This document shows positions 28,530 to 35,952 of a stretch of 64,000 bases of DNA, piece after piece. Position 1 is the first letter of the stretch; each line of letters begins with the position of its first letter. Under the pieces are notes generated by a model, which saw only the letters and a program-made list of their open reading frames with translations, ran no database searches and was not told where the DNA came from. The stretch is from positions 1 through 64,000 of the forward strand of contig JAKLEZ010000005.1 in NCBI GenBank assembly GCA_022711465.1, in the 5' to 3' direction. The position numbers and the translations under genes are program-made. This DNA is from Planctomycetota bacterium. GTDB lineage: Bacteria > Planctomycetota > Phycisphaerae > UBA1845 > PWPN01.

Positions 28530-28610
28530 TCATCGACTCCTTCGGCCACGGAGTGGGTATCAGGACCAGGTATTCGCCGCGCCGGGGCGTACTCATCTGG
28601 TCGTAGGGAA

Positions 28611-28631
28611 TATGGCACTGCAATTGCCATA
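28611..28631. promoter_or_regulatory. Palindromic sigma54-type -24/-12 element between sbp and its divergent activator
   Basis: Plus strand: TGGCAC (28613-28618), five nt, TTGC (28624-28627), matching the TGGCAC-N5-TTGC consensus. The site is also an inverted repeat, TATGGCA CTGCAAT TGCCATA. The minus strand therefore reads TGGCAATTGCAGTGC and keeps GG and GC at the required 10-nt spacing. It could fire in both directions: about 138 nt before the activator gene and about 75 nt before sbp. The match is seen; the activity is inferred. Confidence 0.6.
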
Positions 28632-28733
28632 CCACGTCGGCAGATGGCGATGTTATCGTGACCTAGGGGCAAACGCAAGAGGATGGTCGAGAAACGGCCT
28701 TGACAGCGCCAGCATATTTGATAGGTTAAGAGT

Positions 28734-28758
28734 ATATATGGTAGATAATCCATCATAT
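28734..28758. promoter_or_regulatory. AT-rich imperfect dyad, candidate activator site
   Basis: ATATATGG (28734-28741) and CCATCATAT (28750-28758) form an imperfect inverted repeat in a strikingly AT-rich stretch of an otherwise GC-rich region. It lies more than 100 nt upstream of the minus-strand -24/-12 element, a normal distance for an enhancer-binding protein. A TTGACA box (28700-28705) nearby lacks a good -10 partner at 17 nt. Confidence 0.4.
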
Positions 28759-28776
28759 AATCTGGGATGATGTCTG

Positions 28777-30348
28777 ATGCGTAAGTTTATGCCGTTATTG
28801 CTCGAGATCTGGCGGGAGGCTTGTCGGCACATCGAGATTAGCGAGTCGGTGGATCGTATTACGCCGGTACTTGCTCAACGGGTGCCGGTGAATCGGGTGG
28901 TTGTTCGTCGGCTGGATTTGCAGCGTGGCGGTGTGGAGACGGTGGCCGTCGGACAGGCCGCATCGGACACTGCTGCGGAGCGGACGCGGAGTGAGGGCAC
29001 GGGCGAGCAGTTCGAGGGGGTCGTGAACTGGTGTCGGCGGGGCGAGGTGCTGCGTGGTCCGGTGGGCGAGGTGGAAGGTTTTCTGCCGGGGCTGCTGCCG
29101 GCCGGGCTGGAGGGCGAGGTTCTAGCCGGTGGGTTGCGGATTGACGCCGAACCGGTTGGCGTTCTGATTCTGGTGGGCGGAACGGTGGGCATTTTCCGCG
29201 GCGAGCACGAGAGTATCATGCGGACGCTGCTTGAGCCGTTTGCCATTGCACTGGAGAACGACCACCAGCTTCGCGAGTTGACCCGGCTTCGGGAAGCTGC
29301 GGAAGCCGATCGCCGATCGCTGCTGTCCCGGCTGGGTCGCCAGGACATCAGTGACTCGGTGGTGGGGGCGGAGACCGGCCTTCGCGGCGTTTTGGAGCGG
29401 GTTGAACTGGTCGCCCATTCCGATGTGCCGGTGCTGATCCTAGGCGAGACCGGTTCCGGCAAGGAGGTAGTCGCTCGGGCGATCCACAATCGGTCGCGGC
29501 GGTCGGGTGGTCCGTTTCTGCGGGTGAACTGCGGAGCGTTGCCGCCGGAGCTGATCGACTCGGAGCTGTTCGGCCACGAGCGCGGCAGCTTCACGGGGGC
29601 GGTGGCCATGCGTAAGGGTTGGTTTGAGCGGGCTGACGGCGGGACGTTGTTCCTGGATGAGATGGGCGAGCTGCCCGCCGCGGCGCAAGTTCGGCTGCTG
29701 CGTATTCTCCAGGACGGCTCTTACGAGCGTGTTGGCGGCCAGCGCCAGCTTCATGTTGACGTGCGGGTCGTGGCGGCCACGAATCGCGACCTGCACCAGA
29801 TGGTGGCCGACGGCCTGTTCCGTGAGGATCTCTGGTACCGGATTGCGGTGTTTCCGATCCGCATTCCCCCGCTTCGCGAGCGGATTGAGGATATTCCCGC
29901 CCTGGCGGCCCATTTCGCACTGCGGGCCGCCCAGCGGCTGGGGACGCCCTCCCTGGTGCCCGCGCCCGAGGACAACAACCTGCTGGTGGCGTATCCGTGG
30001 CCGGGGAACGTGCGCGAACTGGCCGCGGTGATCGAGCGAGCGGCGATCCTGGGGAACGGCCATCGGCTGGAAGTGGCCAAGGCTTTGGGCGTGGGGATGT
30101 CGCTGCCTTCGCCGCGGGCGGCCGTCGCCGGGGAGTCGGCCACACGATGGTCACATCGAGGGGAACTGGCCACGCTGGACGCGGCCATGAAGACTCACAT
30201 CGAGCAGGCCTTGCTTCGCACGCGGGGCCGGATCGAAGGGCCGCATGGTGCCGCCCGTCTGCTGGACATCAATCCGCACACGCTCCGGGCGCGAATGCGC
30301 AAACTCCAGGTCGACTGGAGCCACTTCCGGCCGCTGGAAGCATCATAA
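28777..30348 (+). CDS. Sigma54-dependent transcriptional activator with N-terminal GAF-like domain
   Basis: 523 aa. Residues 1-175 look like a GAF-type sensory domain and contain no phospho-acceptor receiver domain. The AAA+ core follows: Walker A GETGSGKE, the sigma54-contact loop as GSFTGA (usual form GAFTGA), Walker B TLFLDEMGELP and the arginine-finger region. A Fis-type helix-turn-helix ends the protein (GAARLLDINPHTLRARMRKL). Architecture resembles NorR/FhlA-like regulators. Its position divergent to the sulfate-uptake operon, with a -24/-12 element between them, suggests control of that operon. The ligand is unknown. Confidence 0.85.
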   Translation: MRKFMPLLLEIWREACRHIEISESVDRITPVLAQRVPVNRVVVRRLDLQRGGVETVAVGQAASDTAAERTRSEGTGEQFEGVVNWCRRGEVLRGPVGEVEGFLPGLLPAGLEGEVLAGGLRIDAEPVGVLILVGGTVGIFRGEHESIMRTLLEPFAIALENDHQLRELTRLREAAEADRRSLLSRLGRQDISDSVVGAETGLRGVLERVELVAHSDVPVLILGETGSGKEVVARAIHNRSRRSGGPFLRVNCGALPPELIDSELFGHERGSFTGAVAMRKGWFERADGGTLFLDEMGELPAAAQVRLLRILQDGSYERVGGQRQLHVDVRVVAATNRDLHQMVADGLFREDLWYRIAVFPIRIPPLRERIEDIPALAAHFALRAAQRLGTPSLVPAPEDNNLLVAYPWPGNVRELAAVIERAAILGNGHRLEVAKALGVGMSLPSPRAAVAGESATRWSHRGELATLDAAMKTHIEQALLRTRGRIEGPHGAARLLDINPHTLRARMRKLQVDWSHFRPLEAS

Positions 30349-30358
30349 TCCGGCGGGT

Positions 30359-31117
30359 TCATTTCTCATCCAGGCCGGCGGACGGGCACAGCTTCGCCAG
30401 ACCGCAGGCCCTGCAGTTCGGCTTGCGGGCCGAACAGACTCGACGTCCATGCCAGATCAGGGCATGGGATGTGTAGGTCCATTCGCTGCGGGGCAGAACC
30501 TGCATCAAATCCTGCTCGATCTTGACGGCGTCCTTCTCATCTCTGCTCGACCAGGTCAGTCGCAGGCGATGGGCCAGCCGGCCGACGTGGGTATCGACGA
30601 CCACGCCTTCCTCCTTGTGGAACCACGTGCCCAGCACGACGTTGGCCGTCTTGCGGGCCACGCCGGGCAACTGGGTCAGCTCGTCCATGGTCTGGGGCAC
30701 TTGGCCGCCGAACCGCTCGACGATGCTGCGGCAGGCCCCGATGATGCTCTTGGTCTTCTGCCGGAAGAAGCCGGTGGAGTGGACCATCCGTTCGATGTCG
30801 GCCGGATCGGCGGCGGCCAAGGATTCCGCGCCGGGATAGGCGGCAAAGAGAACGGGCGTCACCTTGTTGACCATCTCATCAGTGGACTGGGCCGAGAGGA
30901 TCGTGGCGATAAGCAGTCGCAGGGCGGAGTCGTGGTGAAGGGCGCACTCGGCGTGCGGGTAGAGTTGCCTGAGGCCTTCGAGGATCTTGGCGGTCCGCTT
31001 TTTCCGAGCCTCGAGGCTCTCCGTGGTGCTGCCTCGCCCGCGGCTTGCCTTGCCCGGCCGGGTCTTGACCTCGGAAGTTGGGGTTGGTTTGCGGCTTCGC
31101 GGAACCGATCGGCTCAT
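30359..31117 (-). CDS. nth: Endonuclease III (DNA N-glycosylase/AP lyase)
   Basis: 252 aa, about 40 longer than E. coli Nth because of a basic N-terminal tail. It removes oxidised pyrimidines and cleaves abasic sites. The helix-hairpin-helix LPGVARKTANVVL holds the catalytic Lys. The catalytic Asp is in VDTHVGRLAHRL. The Fe-S loop has the C-x6-C-x2-C-x5-C spacing (CSARKPNCRACGLAKLC). AAGGAG lies about ten nt upstream. The gene converges with the sigma54 activator, 10 nt apart. Confidence 0.93.
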   Translation of the reverse strand: MSRSVPRSRKPTPTSEVKTRPGKASRGRGSTTESLEARKKRTAKILEGLRQLYPHAECALHHDSALRLLIATILSAQSTDEMVNKVTPVLFAAYPGAESLAAADPADIERMVHSTGFFRQKTKSIIGACRSIVERFGGQVPQTMDELTQLPGVARKTANVVLGTWFHKEEGVVVDTHVGRLAHRLRLTWSSRDEKDAVKIEQDLMQVLPRSEWTYTSHALIWHGRRVCSARKPNCRACGLAKLCPSAGLDEK

Positions 31118-31605
31118 CTCATTCTGCTCCTTGAGGTCATTCTGCCCTCATGATGGTCCCGCGTCAGCCCGGGCGACGCTTGGCGTTTCCGGTTTCTGGG
31201 CCGTCCGGCGAGTCCGCAAACCGCCCGGCGAGCACCACGGGATCATCCGTTCCTGTCCAGTGCGTTCGGCACTCTAGCAGGTCAAGGATTCGATTTCGAG
31301 AACTCCGACCGGCAGACGTGGGCATCGGACCGGGCGACGGTCGCAGCGGGTTACGCCGACCTGCCACCCGGGCCCCCAGCTCCAACGGATGTGGCACCGG
31401 GCAGAGATCGACTTGGCGAGGGTGAGAACCACGTCCGATAAGCCCGCCCGCGAGCGTCGTCCGTCCCGTGTTGCGTTTCGGCTGAAATACTTTAAAGATT
31501 GCATTGAGAACCACTTACATTCACCGGTCGTATTCCGGATATGAAGCGAATCTCCTGGGTTCGGAATGGGACGTCCGAATTGTGCAACTTTTTTTTGGAG
31601 CGCAC
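31118..31605. other. Gene-free stretch between nth and the sigma-factor promoter
   Basis: About 490 nt upstream of both nth and the sigma-factor gene. Small open frames here have no convincing ribosome site or family resemblance. The right end turns AT-rich with an eight-T run (31589-31596) just before the promoter at 31606. I recognise no RNA gene. Confidence 0.4.
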
Positions 31606-31658
31606 TTGTAACCGTACCGAATTGGTGCTATATTTAATCGTACCAAAGTGGTCCTAGA
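31606..31658 (+). promoter_or_regulatory. Sigma-factor promoter with two operator-like dyads
   Basis: TTGTAA (31606-31611), 17 nt, TATATT (31629-31634) make a good sigma70 promoter. Two ACC-N5-GGT dyads sit on it: ACCGAATTGGT (31616-31626) between the boxes and ACCAAAGTGGT (31642-31652) at the expected start site. They lie in a 26-nt direct repeat (CGTACC at 31613 and 31639). This layout fits a repressor with two sites; the protein is unknown. Confidence 0.65.
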
Positions 31659-31699
31659 TTTTTGAGGACTCACCGGTCTTGAAAGGTACAGGCGAAACA

Positions 31700-32518
31700 A
31701 TGGTACACACGAAAGCCCGAGTCAAGCGTGCGTCAGCTCGTCATCCGGCGTCGAACGAACCCGAGGCTCGGCCTCTGTGGTATGCCCCGAACGCGATGAT
31801 TCGAACCAAGGCCGCTTGCGAGGACGCGATCCGGCTGGCGGATCGAATTCGTTCGACGGATCTGGGGCCGGTGCCGGACGAGCAGGAGTTGTTCATTGGC
31901 CTGCACACCGCGGCTTATCAAGCCTCGCGACCGGTGAACCAGCGTCGTTTGGCCAGGTCGGAGCGTGAGGCCTGGACTGAGCGATGGGAGGCCATCCGGG
32001 AGTTCATCGTCGAGCAGAATCTGGGCCTGGTCTACTCGATGATTGGGCGATTCGGTTCCCGGCACATGGACGATGACGATCTCCAGAGCGAGGCCATGTT
32101 TGCCCTATCGAGGGCGGTGGACCGTTTCAATCCGTGGCGGGGGTACAAGTTCAGCACCTACGCGTGCAACGTTATTGCCCGGGCGCTGATGCGTCGGGGG
32201 AAGCAGGAGACTCACTACCGGCGGCTGTTCCCGGTTCAGCACGATCTGAGTTTCGAGCGGCCGGAAGGCATGCCCGACTTTGACGCGGGGTTGTACGTCG
32301 AGCGGCTGCAGCGTGTTCTGGACGGGAATCTGGGTGAGCTGACCGACCTGGAAACGAAGATTCTGGGGCATCGTTTTCCGCCGGAAGAGGAGTCTCGACT
32401 GACGTTTCAGGAGATTGGAGAAGTCATTGGCTTGAGCAAGGAGCGTGTCCGGCAGATTCAGAACATTGCTCTGATCAAGCTGCGCGGTGTTCTGGATCTG
32501 GATCCGATATTGCAGTAG
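31700..32518 (+). CDS. Sigma70-family RNA polymerase sigma factor
   Basis: 272 aa from ATG 31700 (AGGCG seven nt upstream). Region 2 is clear: NLGLVYSMIGRFG, MDDDDLQSEAMFALSRAVDR and NPWRGYKFSTYACNVIARAL. The melting segment lacks the paired tryptophans of housekeeping factors (FSTYATWWIRQ). Region 4 with its helix-turn-helix reads LTFQEIGEVIGLSKERVRQI. Little separates regions 2 and 4, so region 3 is short, and region 1.1 is missing. It is an alternative factor, larger than an ECF type. The tandem dyads upstream suggest repression. Confidence 0.8.
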   Translation: MVHTKARVKRASARHPASNEPEARPLWYAPNAMIRTKAACEDAIRLADRIRSTDLGPVPDEQELFIGLHTAAYQASRPVNQRRLARSEREAWTERWEAIREFIVEQNLGLVYSMIGRFGSRHMDDDDLQSEAMFALSRAVDRFNPWRGYKFSTYACNVIARALMRRGKQETHYRRLFPVQHDLSFERPEGMPDFDAGLYVERLQRVLDGNLGELTDLETKILGHRFPPEEESRLTFQEIGEVIGLSKERVRQIQNIALIKLRGVLDLDPILQ

Positions 32519-32619
32519 CCGCCGGGATGGTCAGAGGGCACGGGTCGTGATCCATGCCCGAAGCGGAGTTCCGGGGAGGAGTAGCGGGCGACCGAGGAGT
32601 CGGCCGCTACTCGCGGTTT

Positions 32620-34905
32620 TTACAGGAGAGATACGGGGTCCACATCGATGAGCACATGCCTGGCGGAGATCTTGATGACCTTTTGCTTGCGGATCCGATC
32701 GACCACTTCCATGAGCCGGTTGGCGTTGGCCGCTCGAATGAGCAGGTCGTATCGATAGCGGTTTTTGAGTCGGGACAAGGGGGCGCTCTGGGGTCCCAGG
32801 ACCTCTGCAGGCATCTGACGGTCGGCGAGGAATCGGCGGAGGGTTTCAGCGGTTTCCTGGGCGAGTTGAGCTGCCCGGGCCTGGCTCGGATCAGAGACGA
32901 CCAGGCGAGCGAGGCGGGTAAAGGGAGGCCACCCGAGGGTCTGGCGGATGCCCATTTCGTGCCGGGCGAACGCCGGGTAGTCGTGGGTCATCGCGAACTG
33001 GAGGGCGGGCGTTCCGGTCATGAATGTCTGAACGATGACCCGGCCGCCGGCCTCTGCCCGCCCGGCCCGTCCGGCCACCTGGGTGACCAGTTGGAAGGTT
33101 CGTTCTGCCGCCCGGAAGTCGGGGATTGCCAGTGACGTGTCCGCGTTGACGACGCCCACGAAGGCCACGGACGGGAAGTCCAGGCCCTTGGCGATCATCT
33201 GCGTGCCGAGCAGGATGTCGATCTGATGCTCGGCAAAGGACTTCAGCACGCGTTCGTATTCCTCGACACGGGTCATCGTATCGCTGTCGGCGCGGGCAAT
33301 CCGGGCTGCGGGGAACTTGCGGTGCAGTTCTTCTTCGACGCGTTGCGTGCCCATGCCGAAGCGTACCAGTGTCCCCCCGCAGGACGCGTCGCCGCACCGC
33401 CTGGGGACCACGATGCGGGTATTGCAGTAATGACAGACCGCCTTCTCGGTGGTCTGATGGAAGACCATGTTGACCCGGCACTGCGGGCACACGATCGGGT
33501 GGCGGCAGCGGGCGCAGACCAGGTAGTTCGCATATCCACGACGGTTGAGCAGCAGGACTGCCTGCTGTCCGGCGTCGAGCGTCTCGGCCAACAGTGACTG
33601 CATGCGTGGAGAAAGAAGGTGGACGCCCTTGCGTTCGCGCTGGGCCAGGCGCATGTCGGCCAGTTCGACCGCGGGCATAGGCAGGCCGGAGATGCGTGCG
33701 GGCAGAAAGATGCGTTCGAAGTGGGCGAACCGGTCGCAGTTGTACCATGTTTCGAGCGACGGCGTGGCCGAGCCGAGCAGGACGGGGATGGAGGTCATCT
33801 GGGCGCGCTTGATAGCCACGTCGCGGGTATGGAACCTCGGTGACTGCTGGTTCTTGTAGCTACCCTCCTGTTCCTCGTCGAGGATGATCAAACCGAGATC
33901 GGGACAAGGGGCGAAGATGGCGCTCCGGGTGCCGATGACGACTCGCTTGAGCCCCCGGGCGATGGCGGACCAAGTCAATGAACGCTGCACGCCGGTCAAG
34001 CCGCTGTGAATGACTGCGACATCGCGGAACCGGCTGACCAGGCGATCGACGAGATGGGTGGTCAAGGCGATTTCGGGCACCAAGAGGATGGCCTGCCGCC
34101 CGGCCGCCAGGACCGAGCGGATGGAGTGGATGTAGACCTCGGTCTTGCCGCTGCCGCTCACGCCGTAGAGCAGGACGGTCTTGAACTGACGCTGGCCGGC
34201 CAGAGTGGAGACCCGCTGGATGGCCGCCTTCTGGGGGGTGTTGAGCTGGAACTCCGGTTCCGCGCCCGGCTGGTCGAAGTCCGGGGCCGGAGCCGGCTCA
34301 CGCCGGGTCTCGATGGCCAGGAGGCCGGCCTTGACCATAGCGGTCAGGATTCCCCGGGTCACGTTTGCCCGGGCGCAGAGGACCTCCTCGTCCATGGGTT
34401 GCTCTCGGCCGGCGAGGGCCCTGATGACTGCCTGGCGCCGGGTTGAACGAAGGGTCGTGCCGGGTGGCGAGCTGGCGTCGCTGTCGAGTGGCCGATAGCC
34501 TCGGACGGTGCGGAAGCCGCTCTGATCGCGGATCGAGGCCGGCACCATAGCGGACAAGGTTCGGCCCAGGGGACAGGCGTAGTAGCGTGAGATCCACTGG
34601 CCCAGTTCGAGAAGTTGATCGCTGAGCAATCGCTCGTCGTCCAGGACCTCGATGACCGGTTTGAGCGTGCTGGTCCACGGCTCGGGTGCGACGGAGACAC
34701 AGAAGGCGGGTGCGGGGCGGGCTTTCCTGCCAAAGGGGACGGAGAGGCGTTTGCCGGGCATGATCTGGGCGGCGAGGGTGTCGGGCACGCTGAAGCTGTA
34801 GAGCTTGTCGATGGCCGCCAGCATCGCGACCCGGGCGACGGGGCCGACGCGCACCTCGGGCGACTCGGTCCAGAGACGGGGTTGAGCATCAGGGGGCGGC
34901 GTCAT
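32620..34905 (-). CDS. priA: Primosomal replication-restart helicase PriA
   Basis: 761 aa from ATG 34905 (GAGG nine nt upstream). PriA reloads the replisome at stalled forks. The N-terminal DNA-binding domain is followed by a helicase core with Walker A GVSGSGKTEVYIHSI. Motif II is DEEQEGSYKNQQSPRFHTRD, where most PriA have DEEH. The zinc-binding cysteine array is present (CARCRHPIVCPQCR, CHYCNTR, CGDASCGG). Motifs V and VI are GTQMIAKGLDFPSVAFVG and QVAGRAGRAEAGGRV. A TATACT box on the minus strand (34943-34938) may be its -10 element; no good -35 is seen. Confidence 0.92.
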   Translation of the reverse strand: MTPPPDAQPRLWTESPEVRVGPVARVAMLAAIDKLYSFSVPDTLAAQIMPGKRLSVPFGRKARPAPAFCVSVAPEPWTSTLKPVIEVLDDERLLSDQLLELGQWISRYYACPLGRTLSAMVPASIRDQSGFRTVRGYRPLDSDASSPPGTTLRSTRRQAVIRALAGREQPMDEEVLCARANVTRGILTAMVKAGLLAIETRREPAPAPDFDQPGAEPEFQLNTPQKAAIQRVSTLAGQRQFKTVLLYGVSGSGKTEVYIHSIRSVLAAGRQAILLVPEIALTTHLVDRLVSRFRDVAVIHSGLTGVQRSLTWSAIARGLKRVVIGTRSAIFAPCPDLGLIILDEEQEGSYKNQQSPRFHTRDVAIKRAQMTSIPVLLGSATPSLETWYNCDRFAHFERIFLPARISGLPMPAVELADMRLAQRERKGVHLLSPRMQSLLAETLDAGQQAVLLLNRRGYANYLVCARCRHPIVCPQCRVNMVFHQTTEKAVCHYCNTRIVVPRRCGDASCGGTLVRFGMGTQRVEEELHRKFPAARIARADSDTMTRVEEYERVLKSFAEHQIDILLGTQMIAKGLDFPSVAFVGVVNADTSLAIPDFRAAERTFQLVTQVAGRAGRAEAGGRVIVQTFMTGTPALQFAMTHDYPAFARHEMGIRQTLGWPPFTRLARLVVSDPSQARAAQLAQETAETLRRFLADRQMPAEVLGPQSAPLSRLKNRYRYDLLIRAANANRLMEVVDRIRKQKVIKISARHVLIDVDPVSLL

Positions 34906-35103
34906 TGGCTCGATCCTCGAATCATCGTGCCTCTGGCAGTATAAGAGAGAGGTTGCCCCGCAGGTAGGTTGCAGGTCGGGGGAACGAAGCCGGCGGCCGG
35001 CCTGATCTGTGGTGTGGGCGGCTTGATCCGCCGCACGGCCGGGCCGGGCAGGCGTGCGGGCGGTCGCCGGCTGGGCCGCTGGGTGGAATCGGGAGTTCGC
35101 ATC

Positions 35104-35952
35104 TTGAGTCATGTGGAAGTACGCGATCTGGCCAAGAGCTTTCCGACCGTGGACGGTCAGGAGAAGCTTGCGGTGGCCGGGATCAGTTTCCAGGTCTTGG
35201 CCGGTGAGATCTACGGACTTCTCGGTCCCAACGGAGCGGGCAAGACCACCACGCTGCGCATCCTGGCGGGCCTGATGCGGCCGACGAGCGGTCAGGTGCT
35301 AGTCAACGGTCACGACGTATGCGTTGATCCGTTCTCCGCAAAGAAGTGCATCGGTTTCCTCACCGCCAACGCGGGGCTGTATCAGCGGCTGAGTCCCCGC
35401 GAACTGCTCCCATATTTCGGACTGCTCAACGGCATGGAGATGCCGCTGATTGAGGAGCGGGTCAACAAGCTGATCGGCTGGCTGGATATGGATGAGTTCG
35501 CCGACACGCGCTGCGGGGCCCTGTCCACCGGTCAGAAGCAGCGGACCCACATTGCCCGGGCGCTGATCGCCGATCCGCCGATTCTCATTCTGGACGAGCC
35601 GACACTCGGGTTGGATGTGCTCACGAATCGGACCATCCTTGACTTCATTCGACAGGAGCGGCAGCTGGGCAAAGCCATTCTGCTGAGCACCCACTATCTC
35701 GACGAGGCCGAGCGGCTCTGTGACCGGATTGGCCTTCTCCACCAGGGCCGGCTGATTGCCGAGGGCGACATGCCCGCCCTGCGAGCGCTGAGCGGCTGCC
35801 CGCGGCTGACGGACATCTTTCTCAAGTTGGTGGACCACAAGTCGGAGATTGCCCCCCGGGCGGTCGAAGGTGCGGCGGCCACCGATGCCCCCCTCTTGGC
35901 CCAGGCGAAGCCTCTCTCGCAGACCGCCCCATCACAGGAATCCGCCTCATGA
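35104..35952 (+). CDS. natA: ABC transporter ATPase, NatA type
   Basis: 282 aa from TTG 35104 (GGGAG eight nt upstream); GTG 35113 is an alternative. Walker A is GPNGAGKTTTLRIL, the signature LSTGQKQRTHIARAL (the NatA-like form LSTG replaces LSGG) and Walker B ILILDEPTLGLD. It probably drives sodium or drug export with the next gene, which starts 4 nt before this stop (ATGA overlap). The last 50 residues are Ala/Pro rich. Confidence 0.85.
   Translation: MSHVEVRDLAKSFPTVDGQEKLAVAGISFQVLAGEIYGLLGPNGAGKTTTLRILAGLMRPTSGQVLVNGHDVCVDPFSAKKCIGFLTANAGLYQRLSPRELLPYFGLLNGMEMPLIEERVNKLIGWLDMDEFADTRCGALSTGQKQRTHIARALIADPPILILDEPTLGLDVLTNRTILDFIRQERQLGKAILLSTHYLDEAERLCDRIGLLHQGRLIAEGDMPALRALSGCPRLTDIFLKLVDHKSEIAPRAVEGAAATDAPLLAQAKPLSQTAPSQESAS

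Noticed and set aside
31150..31514. Small frames between nth and the sigma factor
   Set aside because: No ribosome site, no family resemblance, overlapping on both strands.
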